Source: Alphaproteobacteria bacterium (GTDB lineage: Bacteria; Pseudomonadota; Alphaproteobacteria; Rhizobiales; GCA-2746425). From it: DNA of 64,000 bases. Position numbers and translations under genes: made by a program. The stretch spans positions 248,001 through 312,000 of the forward strand of contig JANSWZ010000003.1 of the NCBI GenBank assembly GCA_024743215.1, written 5' to 3'. Positions within the stretch are counted from its first letter, which is position 1; each line of letters begins with the position of its first letter. The notes under the pieces were generated by a model. The model searched no databases, was not told where the DNA came from, and saw nothing but the letters and a program-made list of their open reading frames with translations. Shown here in pieces: positions 16,967 through 26,755 of the stretch.

Positions 16967-18148
16967 TTAACGCTCGACTGTCAGTGCAACGCCCATGCCG
17001 CCACCAATGCACAGGGTGGCAAGACCCTTTTTGGCATCGCGCTTCTGCATTTCATGAAGGAGTGTAACCAGCACACGGCAGCCGGATGCGCCAATCGGGT
17101 GGCCGATGGCGATTGCGCCGCCATTCACATTTACGATCTCAGGGGCCCAGCCCATTTCCTTGTTGACGGCGCAGGCCTGTGCGGCAAACGCCTCATTGGC
17201 TTCCACAAGGTCCAGATCTCCAACAGACCAGCCAGCCCGGTCCAGTGCCTTGCGAGAGGCGGGGATTGGGCCGCTGCCCATGATCGCAGGATCAACACCG
17301 GCCGTGGCGGAGCTTGCAATGCGGGCCAAGGGTGTCAGGCCACGTTTTTCAGCTTCTGCTGCGCTCATCAGCATAACGGCGGCAGCGCCATCATTCAGGC
17401 CGGAAGCATTGGCTGCTGTGACAGTGCCATCTTTTGCGAAGGCGGGACGCACTTTGGTAACACTTTCCAGTGTCGCGCCGTGGCGAATGTATTCATCCTC
17501 TTCAACCACGGTCTCACCCTTACGGGTTTTGACAGTGAAGGGGATGATCTCATCCTTGAATTTGCCAGCCTTCTGGGCAGCTTCCGCTTTATTCTGGGAA
17601 GAAACTGCAAAATTGTCTTGTTGATCGCGGCTGATCTGCCATTTCTCGGCAACATTTTCAGCTGTTGTGCCCATGTGGTAGCCATTGAATGCGTCCCACA
17701 GGCCGTCCTTGATCATGGTGTCGATCATTTTGTAGTCGCCCATCTTAACGCCGCTGCGCAGAAGCTGCGCGTGTGGCGAAAGGGACATATTTTCCTGACC
17801 ACCGGCAATCACAACGCTTGCGTCGCCTGATTTGATCTGTTGGGCGCCAAGCGAAACAGCGCGCAAGCCGGAACCACAAACCTGATTGAGACCCCAGGCT
17901 GTTGTCTCAATTGGGAGGCCGGCGTTCATAGAGGCCTGGCGTGCGGGGTTTTGGCCTTGTGCAGCTGTCAGTACCTGCCCAAGAATAACTTCGCTAACGT
18001 CTGAGGCTTCAAGACCGGCGCGGGACAACAGGCCCTTTATCACTGCCGCGCCAAGATCATGGGCCGGCGTGTTAACGAATGAACCGGTAAACGATCCGAC
18101 CGGTGTACGGCCGGCGGCAACAATGACGATATCTTCTGAATTGGACAT
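16967..18148 (-). CDS. phaA: acetyl-CoA acetyltransferase (beta-ketothiolase)
   Basis: Condenses two acetyl-CoA into acetoacetyl-CoA, the first PHB step. 393 residues, full thiolase length. Catalytic residues are visible: nucleophile Cys91 in QVCGSG, His350 in GHPIGASG, and Cys380 in CIGGGMG. N-terminal [11 protein letters not shown] and GGQENMS are typical of biosynthetic thiolases. Start ATG at 18148; co-directional with phbB, 97 bases apart, with no terminator between them. The TGC-rich region upstream probably holds PhaR sites. Confidence 0.96.
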   Translation of the reverse strand: MSNSEDIVIVAAGRTPVGSFTGSFVNTPAHDLGAAVIKGLLSRAGLEASDVSEVILGQVLTAAQGQNPARQASMNAGLPIETTAWGLNQVCGSGLRAVSLGAQQIKSGDASVVIAGGQENMSLSPHAQLLRSGVKMGDYKMIDTMIKDGLWDAFNGYHMGTTAENVAEKWQISRDQQDNFAVSSQNKAEAAQKAGKFKDEIIPFTVKTRKGETVVEEDEYIRHGATLESVTKVRPAFAKDGTVTAANASGLNDGAAAVMLMSAAEAEKRGLTPLARIASSATAGVDPAIMGSGPIPASRKALDRAGWSVGDLDLVEANEAFAAQACAVNKEMGWAPEIVNVNGGAIAIGHPIGASGCRVLVTLLHEMQKRDAKKGLATLCIGGGMGVALTVER

Positions 18149-18180
18149 GGAGGCTCCCTTTTTAACTTCAAATCTTCGGT

Positions 18181-18250
18181 GTCATTTGCACAATAGCGCT
18201 TTTCTGCAAAGTTATCTTATTCAAATTTTGCATTGCAGAACTGCAGATAT
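18181..18250. promoter_or_regulatory. candidate PhaR-binding, TGC-rich promoter region
   Basis: The phaA-phaR divergent region (373 bases, 18149-18521) is rich in TTGCA/TGCAA and GCAG/CTGC motifs, including TTTGCA near 18185, CTGCAAA at 18204-18210, TTTTGCATTGCAG at 18226-18238 and GCAG-AA-CTGC at 18235-18244. PhaR/AniA-type regulators bind TGC-rich palindromes of this kind. More TGC/GCA words continue to about 18485. Sites are seen; binding is inferred. Confidence 0.45.
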
Positions 18251-18521
18251 CACGCAGCTGATGGCTTTGATCGGGTAAATAAATCGCATGATTTTACGCA
18301 GTTGCACATGGTCCTTTGTGCTGCAAATACAAGAAATTCCGCGTAGAATGCTCCCGATTGCCCGAATGCCATCAGTTCGTCGGCATTGCGGTGTTGCGCG
18401 GCAGTGCAAAAAAGATGGATGTGCGCTGCAAAATTCCATAGTGTGATAGAATAAAGAACCAAATGGCTGGTCGTTGCACAGCAGTGGACCGGTTCGGGAC
18501 GGAAAACAGGACAGGTCTACC

Positions 18522-19121
18522 ATGGCTAAAACTGACGAGCCGATCATCATCAAGAAATACGCAAATCGACGCCTCTATAATACGGGCACATCGACATATG
18601 TCACGCTGGAAGACCTTTCGGTCATGGTGAAGAAGGAAGACGATTTTGTGGTGGTAGATGCCAAAACCGGTCAAGACATCACCCGTTCTGTTTTGACACA
18701 GATTATTTTTGATGAGGAAAACAAAGGCATCAATTTGTTGCCTATTTCTTTCCTGCGCCAATTGATCCGGTTTTATGGTGACCAGATGCAGGCTGTTGTC
18801 CCCAGCTTTCTGGATGCATCGATCTCCTCGCTGACGCGCGATCAGGATAAATTCCGCGAACAGATATCGTCGATTGGTGTGCCGGGGTTTGATGTGGTGG
18901 AAGAACATACACGCCGCAACATGGAAATGTTTGAGCAGGCAATGAAAATGTTCAACCCGTTCGGCGTGCCGATGAAGGCGCCGACCGATGATTCAGAACC
19001 TGCGGCTTCTTCCGAGGCGCCGACTGCTGCAGCGCCAGGCGCTGATGATCTGTCAGCGCTGAAGGACCAGATTGCCGATATGCAGCGCAAAGTGGAAGCC
19101 CTTTCTACGAAGAAGGACTGA
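18522..19121 (+). CDS. phaR: PHB synthesis regulator PhaR
   Basis: Repressor that senses PHB granules and controls phasin and PHB genes. 199 residues. Start at the ATG at 18522 (MAKTDEP) after an AGGACAGG purine stretch; an upstream in-frame ATG at 18474 lacks one. The N-terminal PHB/PHA accumulation regulator DNA-binding domain is clear (IIKKYANRRLYNTGTS, then TYVTLEDL). The central PHB_acc repeat reads LTQIIFDEENKG and LPISFLRQLIRFYGDQMQ. The tail is Ala/Pro/Glu-rich, ending in a short coiled coil (LKDQIADMQRKVEAL). Divergent from phaA. Confidence 0.94.
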   Translation: MAKTDEPIIIKKYANRRLYNTGTSTYVTLEDLSVMVKKEDDFVVVDAKTGQDITRSVLTQIIFDEENKGINLLPISFLRQLIRFYGDQMQAVVPSFLDASISSLTRDQDKFREQISSIGVPGFDVVEEHTRRNMEMFEQAMKMFNPFGVPMKAPTDDSEPAASSEAPTAAAPGADDLSALKDQIADMQRKVEALSTKKD

Positions 19122-19390
19122 GCTTACAGGTGGCTGACATGGACGTGCTTGCTCCAGCTTGGTCACTACGAGCGGACCTGCAGTTGAAGCGGGCATTTTT
19201 TTCTTGCAAACCTCTGGTCAAATCGATGGCTTGACTGTATAAGGCCGCTCTAATTCCCGAATTTGCTGACATCAGCGGCTCGGTTGGGTTTTCCCGGCGA
19301 TCCAATCATGGTGTTTGTAAACAGAGTTCCAAATGATCAGTCGCGCATCAGCCGGCTGGCGCGTTGACTGAATAATGGAAGGTTTGGCCC

Positions 19391-19576
19391 ATGGCTGTTC
19401 CAAAAAGTAAGATATCCCGCATGAAACGCGGCTTTCGCCGTTCTACGGATGCTTTGAAAGCAAATGCATATGTGGAAGACAAGGATTCTGGCGAATTGCG
19501 CCGTCCTCACCATATTGATCTGAAGACCGGCATGTATCGTGGTCGTCAGATTCTGGAAGCAAAAGACAACGCTTAA
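19391..19576 (+). CDS. rpmF: 50S ribosomal protein L32
   Basis: Small ribosomal protein of the large subunit, 61 residues. It starts [18 protein letters not shown] and continues with [18 protein letters not shown], matching alphaproteobacterial L32. It lacks the zinc-binding cysteines of some bacterial L32 (zinc-free C- form), as is usual in this group. GGAAGG lies before the ATG and a strong terminator follows. The 270 bases before it (19122-19390) contain no gene that I can support. Confidence 0.96.
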   Translation: MAVPKSKISRMKRGFRRSTDALKANAYVEDKDSGELRRPHHIDLKTGMYRGRQILEAKDNA

Positions 19577-19613
19577 GCAGACGCATTTCGTGTTTGTTGA
19601 AGGTGAATGAATG

Positions 19614-19639
19614 AAGGCCGGTTTTGACCGGCCTTTTTT
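19614..19639 (+). terminator. rpmF terminator
   Basis: AAGGCCGGT (19614-19622) pairs with ACCGGCCTT (19627-19635) around a TTTG loop, followed by a T run. Confidence 0.9.
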
Positions 19640-19753
19640 ATATTTCCGAACCGTATTATAAGGCTGGCCCGATTGTTTGCTTCGGGACCATGGCTGGCTC
19701 TCGTTTTCTACGAGTTTTGTTGCCAAAACATAATGGGTTTGAGGAGAACTGGT

Positions 19754-20161
19754 GTGTTGAATTTTCCGCTGATGTTGGTGCCGTTGGTGGTGTACAACCT
19801 ATTCGCGTTTGATCTTCTAACAACTTACATGACGGCCAGATGGGATGCCGTACTGTTCAGCGTAACCATGATTTCAGGTGCGATTTTCAATTTTTCCCTG
19901 TCCGATCTCTTTGTTTTTTCAGCGCTTGTTCTGCTGTGTATCGAAGTCCTGAAAGCCACACGAATCGGCAATCTGACCATCGTTGATCATATGTTGTCGA
20001 TGGTGGTGTTTATCGTTTTTCTGGTGGAGTTTTTACTGGTGCGCGAGGCCGCGACAACTTTGTTCTTCATTTTGATGGTGATTGCTTTGATTGATGTTGT
20101 GGCAGGGTTTGCCATCTCCATCCGGTCAGCAACGCGGGATGTGGCCGTTGGCGGCTATTGA
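19754..20161 (+). CDS. small four-helix membrane protein, function unknown
   Basis: A 135-residue very hydrophobic protein with about four membrane segments. I set the start at GTG 19754, 7 bases after GAGGAG (19741-19746); the in-frame start at 19673 would overlap the rpmF terminator region and has no ribosome-binding site. Few charged residues, mostly in the middle loop (EVLKATRIGN) and at the C-terminus (RSATRDVAV). No family recognised. Confidence 0.7.
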   Translation: MLNFPLMLVPLVVYNLFAFDLLTTYMTARWDAVLFSVTMISGAIFNFSLSDLFVFSALVLLCIEVLKATRIGNLTIVDHMLSMVVFIVFLVEFLLVREAATTLFFILMVIALIDVVAGFAISIRSATRDVAVGGY

Positions 20162-20223
20162 ACATTGGCTTGTTTGATGGCAGCGCTGGGTTTTGGGCTT
20201 TTCGCCGATAGGCCGCAGCGCCG

Positions 20224-20262
20224 CCAGTTTTTCTGACCAGTTTTCCTGACCAGTTTTCCTGA
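20224..20262. repeat. 13-base tandem repeat, three copies
   Basis: CCAGTTTTTCTGA is followed by two exact copies of CCAGTTTTCCTGA, in the space between the membrane protein and the GlcG-like gene. Non-coding; no known function. Confidence 0.75.
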
Positions 20263-20272
20263 AATGTATGAT

Positions 20273-20704
20273 TTAGCCAGGATCGGCGGCAAAACCGGCC
20301 GCTTCAATGCCAGCAATCGCGCATGCTTCATCATTATCTGATGTGTCGCCGGAAATACCGACAGCGCCAATGATATCGCCGTCACTATCGCGCACCAGAA
20401 CACCACCAGGGACAGGGACTATGCGTCCGCCTGCAACACCATTCAGACCTTCCAGGAAATGCGGGCGCTCAGCCGCCTGTGCGTTGAGCCATCTTGATCC
20501 GGCTCCGACCGCAAGCGCGCCATAGGCTTTGCCTGCAGAAATCTGAGGGCGCAGCATCGATGTGCCATCCTGTGCCAGATACGCCCGCAAGTGGCCGCCT
20601 GCATCCAGAACAGATACACCGAGAGGCTTGAGGCCAAGTTCTGCGCCTTTCGCAAGGGCGGCATCAATGATTGTGCTGGCCTGTTGCATTGTGATCTTTG
20701 TCAT
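20273..20704 (-). CDS. GlcG/HbpS-family heme-binding-like protein
   Basis: A 143-residue cytoplasmic protein of the GlcG/HbpS (DUF336) family. Members bind heme or small ligands, or are fused or linked to glycolate and propanediol pathways. Typical segments are LGVSVLDAGGHLRAY, AGKAYGALA, PVPGGVLVRD and GAVGISGDTSDNDEACA. Start ATG at 20704 with AGGAGA upstream. No signal peptide. Divergent from the gamma-glutamyltransferase gene. Family clear, physiological ligand unknown. Confidence 0.85.
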   Translation of the reverse strand: MTKITMQQASTIIDAALAKGAELGLKPLGVSVLDAGGHLRAYLAQDGTSMLRPQISAGKAYGALAVGAGSRWLNAQAAERPHFLEGLNGVAGGRIVPVPGGVLVRDSDGDIIGAVGISGDTSDNDEACAIAGIEAAGFAADPG

Positions 20705-20832
20705 AGTGTCTCCTGTAGGATTTTCCGGGTCATCCGGCTGAACTCATGTTTCGGGACTTGTGCCAAAGGGCCGGTTCTGTCAACACAGGTGCATCAAATT
20801 TGCCACTCAAATCTTCTGAAGGTTTCTCACTT

Positions 20833-22413
20833 ATGCGCAACTTCAGTCAGCCGGGGCGTTCTCCGGTCTATGCGGAAAATGGCATGGTTGCCACATCCCA
20901 CCCATTGGCCAGTGCTGCCGCTCTGGATATGCTGAAATCCGGCGGAAATGCTGTTGATGCCGCTGTCTGTGCCTCTGCAGTGCTTGCTGTGGTCGAACCG
21001 CATATGACGGGAATTGGTGGCGACTGTTTTGCGATTGTCAGCGAGCCAAATGGAACGCTGCATGGCTTCAATGGTTCTGGGCGCAGTGCCGCCGGGGCCG
21101 AATTTGACCGATATCAGGGGCAGGGGTGGACCGAGATCCCGGAAACTTCTCCCCATGCCATAACAGTTCCAGGGGCCATCGATGCCTGGGAGCAGCTTTT
21201 GTCTCGTTCTGGACGCAAGGGACTGGATGCAGCTCTGTTTCAGGCGATCAACTATGCACGAAACGGGTTCTTCGTGGCTCCACGTGTGGCGCGCGATATT
21301 GCAGCACTGACCGGTAAACTGCAGCAAAACGATGCAGCAGCTGCCGTTTATCTGAAGTCAGGTGCCGCTTATGCTGTGGGCGATCGTATTCTGTCTCCAG
21401 CTTTGGCAGACACGCTCGAAGCCATCGCTGCCAAAGGCGCGCGGGCTTTTTATGAAGGCGAAATTGCTGCAGATATTTCGGCATCAATCCAAGGACTGGG
21501 TGGCGTTCTTGGCGAGGCTGATCTGGCAGCGCATCGGGGCTTTTTCACGGATCCGGTTTCAACCTCTTATCAGGGCCACGACATTTTCGAGCTGCCGCCA
21601 AACGGGCAGGGCATTGCAGCATTGGTGATCCTGAATATTCTCACAGCACAACGACGTATTGCCGATCCCATGTCTGCTGAAAGGCTGCACAAGCAGATTG
21701 AGGCCGCCAAGCTGGGCTATGGCGTGCGAGATGCCTTTATTTCGGATCCGGCGGCGATGAGTGTTGCCATGTCTGATCTGATTGATCCCGCCTATGGACA
21801 GAAATTGTCTGAGCGAATCAATACGACCAGCGTTCTGGACAAGCCAACGCCTCATGTGCCCAATGCAGACACGGTGTATCTGAGTGTTGTGGACAGGGAC
21901 GGGATGGCCTGTTCCTTTATCAATTCCCTGTTCGATGGCTTTGGAACCGGAATTCTGACTGAGAAAACAGGCATTATGCTGCAAAGCCGTGGGCGATCCT
22001 TCTTGTTGGAAAAAGGGCATCCCAATGCTGTTGCCCCCTCAAAACTGCCGCTCCACACGATTATACCGGGTATGGTTCTGAAAGATGGCAAACCGTCTAT
22101 CAGCTTTGGCGTCATGGGCGGTCAGTATCAAGCATGCGGTCATGCCCATGTGTTGCAGAACATGCTGGTTTATGGCCTTGATCCGCAAGCGGCGCTCGAT
22201 TTTCCGCGCGCTTTCTGGGACGACGCAGGCAATCTGGAACTGGAAGATGGATGGTCTCCGCAGATTGATGAGGTGCTGCTTCAGAAAGGTCACAAAGTGG
22301 TGCGGTCTGGCAAGGCGATCGGCGGTGGACAAATTATTGCCATTGATCAGGAGCGCGGGTTGCTCATCGGTGGATCAGATCCGCGAAAAGATGGCCTGGC
22401 AATAGGCTATTAA
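20833..22413 (+). CDS. ggt: gamma-glutamyltransferase-family Ntn hydrolase
   Basis: Autoprocessed N-terminal nucleophile hydrolase of the GGT family, 526 residues from the ATG at 20833 (MRNFSQPGRSPVYAENGMVATSHPLAS). The region upstream of that ATG is not conserved-looking. No signal peptide, so probably cytoplasmic, unlike secreted Ggt. The large-subunit motifs GGNAVDAAVCASAVL, VVEPHMTGIGGDCF and VPGAIDAWEQL are present. The processing and catalytic threonine is Thr347 at the DTVYLSVVDRDG junction, followed by FGTGI. Enzymes of this subgroup may act on gamma-glutamyl compounds other than glutathione, or as acylases. Substrate open. Confidence 0.87.
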   Translation: MRNFSQPGRSPVYAENGMVATSHPLASAAALDMLKSGGNAVDAAVCASAVLAVVEPHMTGIGGDCFAIVSEPNGTLHGFNGSGRSAAGAEFDRYQGQGWTEIPETSPHAITVPGAIDAWEQLLSRSGRKGLDAALFQAINYARNGFFVAPRVARDIAALTGKLQQNDAAAAVYLKSGAAYAVGDRILSPALADTLEAIAAKGARAFYEGEIAADISASIQGLGGVLGEADLAAHRGFFTDPVSTSYQGHDIFELPPNGQGIAALVILNILTAQRRIADPMSAERLHKQIEAAKLGYGVRDAFISDPAAMSVAMSDLIDPAYGQKLSERINTTSVLDKPTPHVPNADTVYLSVVDRDGMACSFINSLFDGFGTGILTEKTGIMLQSRGRSFLLEKGHPNAVAPSKLPLHTIIPGMVLKDGKPSISFGVMGGQYQACGHAHVLQNMLVYGLDPQAALDFPRAFWDDAGNLELEDGWSPQIDEVLLQKGHKVVRSGKAIGGGQIIAIDQERGLLIGGSDPRKDGLAIGY

Positions 22414-22705
22414 CATTCTTTCAAAACCGAATTGTCTCTTTTGACCTGTGAAAATATACTGCTTTGCAGTCCGCAGGTGGCATCATGAACGAGTTTTGGT
22501 GGGTTAATCGTCGCAATTAGTCGAATCTCCTAGTCTCGGGCGTTGACGTTTTGGTGCGGCTGCGGGATATAACCACTCAATAAGTGCTCTTGCGTGCTGT
22601 TGTTTCAAACGAAATGCAAATCGCTTATAAAGATGTGAATCGACGCTCCACCGCTGATGCCAAGGCAAATGCAATGGGGCGGCTTTGCTGCAAAAGGATA
22701 CAGCC

Positions 22706-23254
22706 TTGTCGGATACGGCTCTTGAAAATGAAACTTCGGCTTCCGGGGAAAATGGAACCCGCCGGGACTTTCTTTATGTAACAACGGGCGCATTCGCTGT
22801 TGTCGGCGTTGCCGGCGTAGTTTGGCCGCTTGTGGACCAGATGAACCCGGATGCATCAGCATTGGCTCTGGCCTCTACAGAAGTGGACATCAGCGCTGTT
22901 GAATCCGGTCAAAGCATCACGATCAAGTGGCGCGGAAAACCCGTTTTCATTCGCAACCGCACAGATGCAGAGGTCGAGGCCGCCAAATCTGTTCCCATGG
23001 ATGAGCTGGTTGACCCTCAAGAAGATGTGGATCGCGCTGTGGAAGGCCGTGAGAATCTTCTCATCATGGTTGGTATCTGTACGCATCTGGGTTGTGTTCC
23101 GCTTGGTGATGCCGGTGACTTTGGCGGATGGTTCTGCCCTTGCCATGGCTCGCACTACGACACGTCTGGCCGCATTCGCAGAGGTCCAGCACCGCTGAAC
23201 CTTGCTATCCCGCCTTATGAATTCATGTCCGAAACGACGCTCCGCATTGGCTAA
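22706..23254 (+). CDS. petA: ubiquinol-cytochrome c reductase, Rieske iron-sulfur subunit
   Basis: Iron-sulfur subunit of the cytochrome bc1 complex, transferring electrons from ubiquinol to cytochrome c1. I choose the TTG at 22706 ([10 protein letters not shown]), 9 bases after AAAAGG, because Rhizobiales PetA proteins start this way; an upstream TTG at 22685 is possible. 182 residues: a Tat-type signal anchor (TRRDFLY, then the hydrophobic span at about residues 30-45) and the Rieske cluster ligands in CTHLGC and CPCHGSHYD. First gene of petABC. Confidence 0.94.
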   Translation: MSDTALENETSASGENGTRRDFLYVTTGAFAVVGVAGVVWPLVDQMNPDASALALASTEVDISAVESGQSITIKWRGKPVFIRNRTDAEVEAAKSVPMDELVDPQEDVDRAVEGRENLLIMVGICTHLGCVPLGDAGDFGGWFCPCHGSHYDTSGRIRRGPAPLNLAIPPYEFMSETTLRIG

Positions 23255-23293
23255 GCGCTTTCATCGGCTTTTGAGAAACTCGGAGACCTCGCA

Positions 23294-24580
23294 ATGAGTG
23301 GACATACCTCCTCCTACGATCCCCAGAACGGCGCGATGAAGTGGCTCGACAAACGTCTGCCGCTTCCACGTCTGGTGCACGATTCCTTCGTGTCCTATCC
23401 AGTGCCACGTAATCTGAACTACGCCTATACATTCGGCGGTATGCTGTCGATCATGCTGGTGATTCAGATCATCACCGGTGTTGTTCTGGCCATGCATTAT
23501 GTTGCCAGCGCTGACCTTGCCTTCAACTCGGTTGAGCACATCATGCGAGATGTGAATTATGGCTGGCTGCTGCGCTACGTTCACACAAATGGCGCCTCGA
23601 TGTTCTTCATTGCGGTGTATGTACACATTTTCCGCGGTCTTTATTATGGCTCCTACAAGGAGCCACGTGAGGTCCTGTGGATTCTCGGCGTTGTGATCTT
23701 CCTGTTGATGATGGCGACTGCATTTATGGGTTATGTGCTGCCATGGGGCCAGATGTCCTTCTGGGGTGCGACTGTTATCACCAATCTGTTCTCTGCCATT
23801 CCCTTGTTCGGTGAGAGCATTGTGACCTGGTTGTGGGGCGGCTTTTCAGTCGACCAGCCGACATTGAACCGCTTCTTCTCGCTGCATTACCTGCTTCCTT
23901 TCATGATTGCCGGCGTGGTCATTCTTCACGTCTGGGCACTCCATGTAACGGGGCAGACCAACCCGACAGGCGTTGAAGTCAAACAGAAGAGCGACACACT
24001 GCCTTTCACGCCTTATGCGACCATCAAGGATGCGTTTGCGCTGGTTGTGTTCTTTGTTGTCTATTCCTGGTTCGTGTTCTATCTGCCGAATTATCTGGGC
24101 CATGCCGACAATTACATTCCTGCCAATCCTCTGGTTACGCCTGCGCATATTGTGCCTGAATGGTACTTCCTGCCCTTCTACGCCATCCTGCGTGCGGTTC
24201 CTGACAAGCTGGGCGGCGTTGTGCTGATGTTTGGTTCCATTGCGGTGCTGTTCGTGCTGCCATGGCTGGACACATCAAAAGTACGGTCGGCTTCGTTCCG
24301 TCCAACCTACCGGGTGTTTTTCTGGGTCTTCGTGGTGGTTGCCATTGTCCTTGGCTGGCTTGGATCAAAGCCAGCTGAAGGTGGCTATGTGATTGCATCG
24401 CGTATTTTCACTGCATACTACTTTGCTCACTTCCTCATTCTGCTACCGCTTTTGGGCATCTTTGAGAAAACAAAACCGCTGCCAAATTCCATCACGGAAT
24501 CTGTGCTTGGTGACAGTGACAGCAAAGGTGGTTCTGCCATGCCGTCAGGCGCTGCTGCATCTCCCGAGACCAAGGGTTGA
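23294..24580 (+). CDS. petB: cytochrome b of the bc1 complex
   Basis: Membrane core subunit with two b hemes and both quinone sites, 428 residues, eight membrane helices. Heme-ligand histidines occur in helices 2 and 4 ([27 protein letters not shown] and HVWALHVTG). The Qo-site PEWY motif is present in [21 protein letters not shown]. 39 bases after petA, so co-transcribed. Not fused to cytochrome c1, unlike the fbcH form of Bradyrhizobium. Confidence 0.97.
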   Translation: MSGHTSSYDPQNGAMKWLDKRLPLPRLVHDSFVSYPVPRNLNYAYTFGGMLSIMLVIQIITGVVLAMHYVASADLAFNSVEHIMRDVNYGWLLRYVHTNGASMFFIAVYVHIFRGLYYGSYKEPREVLWILGVVIFLLMMATAFMGYVLPWGQMSFWGATVITNLFSAIPLFGESIVTWLWGGFSVDQPTLNRFFSLHYLLPFMIAGVVILHVWALHVTGQTNPTGVEVKQKSDTLPFTPYATIKDAFALVVFFVVYSWFVFYLPNYLGHADNYIPANPLVTPAHIVPEWYFLPFYAILRAVPDKLGGVVLMFGSIAVLFVLPWLDTSKVRSASFRPTYRVFFWVFVVVAIVLGWLGSKPAEGGYVIASRIFTAYYFAHFLILLPLLGIFEKTKPLPNSITESVLGDSDSKGGSAMPSGAAASPETKG

Positions 24581-24614
24581 TTGGGGTCAGGTAATGAGGT
24601 TCAAGGACAACACA

Positions 24615-25457
24615 ATGACGACTTTCCTTACTAAAACCGTCGCCACTGCCACACTCATCATCGGGATGGCATTTTCGGGCACGGCAATAGCTGCCAGTGA
24701 ACTGCATGTCGAGGAACAGGACTGGAGCTTTTCCGGTCCCTTCGGCAAGTTCGATCAGGCACAGTTGCAGCGTGGATTTCAGATTTACACCGAAAACTGT
24801 GCTGCTTGCCACAGCTTGAGTCTGGTGGCGTTTCGCAATCTGATGGAACCTGGTGGACCAGGTTTCTCCGAAGCTGAAGTTCGTGCCATTGCAGCGGAAG
24901 TCTCCATACTGGATGGTCCGGATGGGGATGGCGAAATGTATGACCGTCCTGGCAGACTGGCGGATCGCTTTCCATCGCCATGGGCCAATGAAGAACAGGC
25001 CCGTGCCTCCAACAATGGTGCTTATCCACCAGACTTCTCGTTGCTGGCAAAAGCGCGGGCAGCAACGCGCGGCTTTCCGACCTTCGTGTTTGATATCTTC
25101 ACGCAGTATCAGGAATCCGGTCCAGATTATATCTATGGCCTGCTGACCGGTTACAGTGAAGACGTGCCTGATGATGTCCAGATGCTGGACGGGCTGCATT
25201 ACAATACACACTTCATGTCAGGTGTTCAGATCGCAATGGCTGCTCCGTTGAGTGACGATCAACATGAGTATTCTGACGGTTCGCCACAGACTGTGGACCA
25301 GTATGCGCGTGATGTTTCGGCGTTCATGATGTGGGCTGCAGAGCCTCATTTGATGGATCGCAAGGCGATGGGCTTCAGGGTTTTGATTTTCTTGCTGATC
25401 TTTGCCGGATTGCTTTATCTGACCAAACGCAAAGTTTTTGCCAGCGTCAAGCACTAG
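24615..25457 (+). CDS. petC: cytochrome c1 of the bc1 complex
   Basis: Periplasm-facing c-type heme subunit that passes electrons to soluble cytochrome c. I choose the ATG at 24615 (MTTFLTKTVATATL), preceded by AAGGA; an in-frame ATG at 24594 is an alternative. 280 residues: signal peptide ending near GTAIAA, heme-attachment CAACH (NCAACHSLS), axial Met in GVQIAMAAPLSDDQ, and a C-terminal membrane anchor (VLIFLLIFAGLLYL) followed by basic residues. Third gene of petABC; a terminator follows. Confidence 0.95.
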   Translation: MTTFLTKTVATATLIIGMAFSGTAIAASELHVEEQDWSFSGPFGKFDQAQLQRGFQIYTENCAACHSLSLVAFRNLMEPGGPGFSEAEVRAIAAEVSILDGPDGDGEMYDRPGRLADRFPSPWANEEQARASNNGAYPPDFSLLAKARAATRGFPTFVFDIFTQYQESGPDYIYGLLTGYSEDVPDDVQMLDGLHYNTHFMSGVQIAMAAPLSDDQHEYSDGSPQTVDQYARDVSAFMMWAAEPHLMDRKAMGFRVLIFLLIFAGLLYLTKRKVFASVKH

Positions 25458-25479
25458 GCTCTGACCACACGACGTAACA

Positions 25480-25511
25480 AAAAAGAGTCCCTTCCGGGGC
25501 TCTTTTCATTT
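25480..25511 (+). terminator. petABC terminator
   Basis: AAAAGAGTCCC pairs with GGGGCTCTTTT across a TTCC loop (about 25480-25507), with a T-rich end. It lies between petC and apt. Confidence 0.82.
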
Positions 25512-25551
25512 CCGGTTCTTGTTTTACCGGTGCTTTGGGGAGCAAGTTACC

Positions 25552-26103
25552 ATGTCTGATATTGCAACAGGCCATCCTGAGTTGCTGGCGGCAATCCGAA
25601 CCATTCCCGATTATCCGAAACCGGGAATTCTTTTTCGCGACATCACAACATTGTTGTCAAATGCGCGCGCATTTCGGAAGGCTATTGATGAGTTGGTACA
25701 GCCTTTTGCTGGGGAAAAAATAGAGCAAGTGGCAGGGATTGAGGCACGTGGTTTCATTCTGGGTGGTGCTGTTGCCCATCAATTGTCATCAGGCTTTGTG
25801 CCTATCCGTAAAAAGGGCAAGCTTCCCCACGCGACGGCCAGCATCGCCTATTCGCTGGAATATGGCATTGATGAAATGGAAATTCACAAGGATGCCGTAA
25901 CGGCGGGTGAGAAGGTTGTCCTTGTGGATGATCTGATTGCCACGGGCGGGACTGCTGAAGGCGCTATCAAGCTGCTGCAGGGACTGGGAGCCAATGTGGT
26001 TGCGGCCTGTTTCATCGTTGATTTACCGGACCTTGGCGGTGCTGATAAAATTCGGGATCTTGGTGTTCCCGTTCAGGTTCTGGTGTCCTATCCGGGGCAC
26101 TAA
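25552..26103 (+). CDS. apt: adenine phosphoribosyltransferase
   Basis: Salvages adenine to AMP using PRPP. 183 residues from the ATG at 25552 ([12 protein letters not shown]), with GGGGAG upstream. The PRPP-binding loop [16 protein letters not shown] is at about 123-138, and the N-terminal FRDITTLL and [13 protein letters not shown] motifs are typical. Convergent with mtnN, whose stop is 5 bases away; MtnN releases adenine, which Apt recycles, so the pairing is functionally sensible even though the genes are on opposite strands. Confidence 0.96.
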   Translation: MSDIATGHPELLAAIRTIPDYPKPGILFRDITTLLSNARAFRKAIDELVQPFAGEKIEQVAGIEARGFILGGAVAHQLSSGFVPIRKKGKLPHATASIAYSLEYGIDEMEIHKDAVTAGEKVVLVDDLIATGGTAEGAIKLLQGLGANVVAACFIVDLPDLGGADKIRDLGVPVQVLVSYPGH

Positions 26104-26108
26104 GCGCT

Positions 26109-26744
26109 TCAGGAATTCATCACCAAATTCTCTGGCAATGTGTCGAGAACACCTGCCAGTTTTCTGTCTACATCGTGTAGATAACGTGTCCAGTCATCAT
26201 AGTGATGCAGATCTTTGCGGCCGTCAGAAATGCCACGCAGACCGAGCAGGGGAATGTCAAACATCTGGCAGGCGCGCAGCACGGCAAATGTTTCCATATC
26301 CACCATATCTGCATCAATGGGGTCATAGGCAGCACCGGAGATGACACTTCCACCGGTTGAAAGCCGTGCCTCCGGCACACCCTGAATCCGGGGGCGCAGG
26401 GGTATGTCGACTTCATGATCCACGAATGGCGTGACGCCCTTCTTAAAGCCAAGGGGGGAGGCATCCATGTCTCGGTAAGAGACAGAGCTGACCTGATAGA
26501 TTTCAGTTTGCTCCAAGCTGGCTGAGCCCGCAGAGCCGAGTGAGATGACAAGGTCCGGCAGTGCATTGTCAGCTTTCAGACCTGCCAAGGCGCGTGCGGT
26601 GTTGATGGCAGCTTCGACAGGACCAACACCGATAAAGACCGGCTCAATACGGGCCTTCAGGGCCTCACCATATTCGGCAGGCGCTGCCATCAGAAACAGA
26701 ATTTCTTTGCCAAACTCTGCTTCGGTCGAGCGATGCCCAGCCAT
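26109..26744 (-). CDS. mtnN: 5'-methylthioadenosine/S-adenosylhomocysteine nucleosidase-like protein
   Basis: Nucleoside phosphorylase/hydrolase fold, 211 residues. Probably cleaves methylthioadenosine or S-adenosylhomocysteine to adenine and a thioribose sugar. Visible: FIGVGPVEAAINTARAL (phosphate/ribose loop), ISLGSAGS, catalytic Glu in DMETFAVLRAC, and the late GLRGISDG with its Asp. The N-terminus is shorter than in E. coli MtnN. Last gene of the long leftward housekeeping run, 11 bases after ychF. Adenine product links it to the neighbouring apt. Confidence 0.85.
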   Translation of the reverse strand: MAGHRSTEAEFGKEILFLMAAPAEYGEALKARIEPVFIGVGPVEAAINTARALAGLKADNALPDLVISLGSAGSASLEQTEIYQVSSVSYRDMDASPLGFKKGVTPFVDHEVDIPLRPRIQGVPEARLSTGGSVISGAAYDPIDADMVDMETFAVLRACQMFDIPLLGLRGISDGRKDLHHYDDWTRYLHDVDRKLAGVLDTLPENLVMNS

Positions 26745-26755
26745 TTTTTGGTGCC

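Noticed and set aside
16270-17067. 265-residue + strand frame over phbB
   Set aside because: Antisense to a short-chain dehydrogenase with all catalytic residues; no start signal.
16961-17830. 289-residue + strand open frame opposite phaA
   Set aside because: It is the antisense shadow of a well-supported thiolase gene, has no ribosome-binding site, and its translation is a Cys/His-rich pattern typical of reversed coding sequence.
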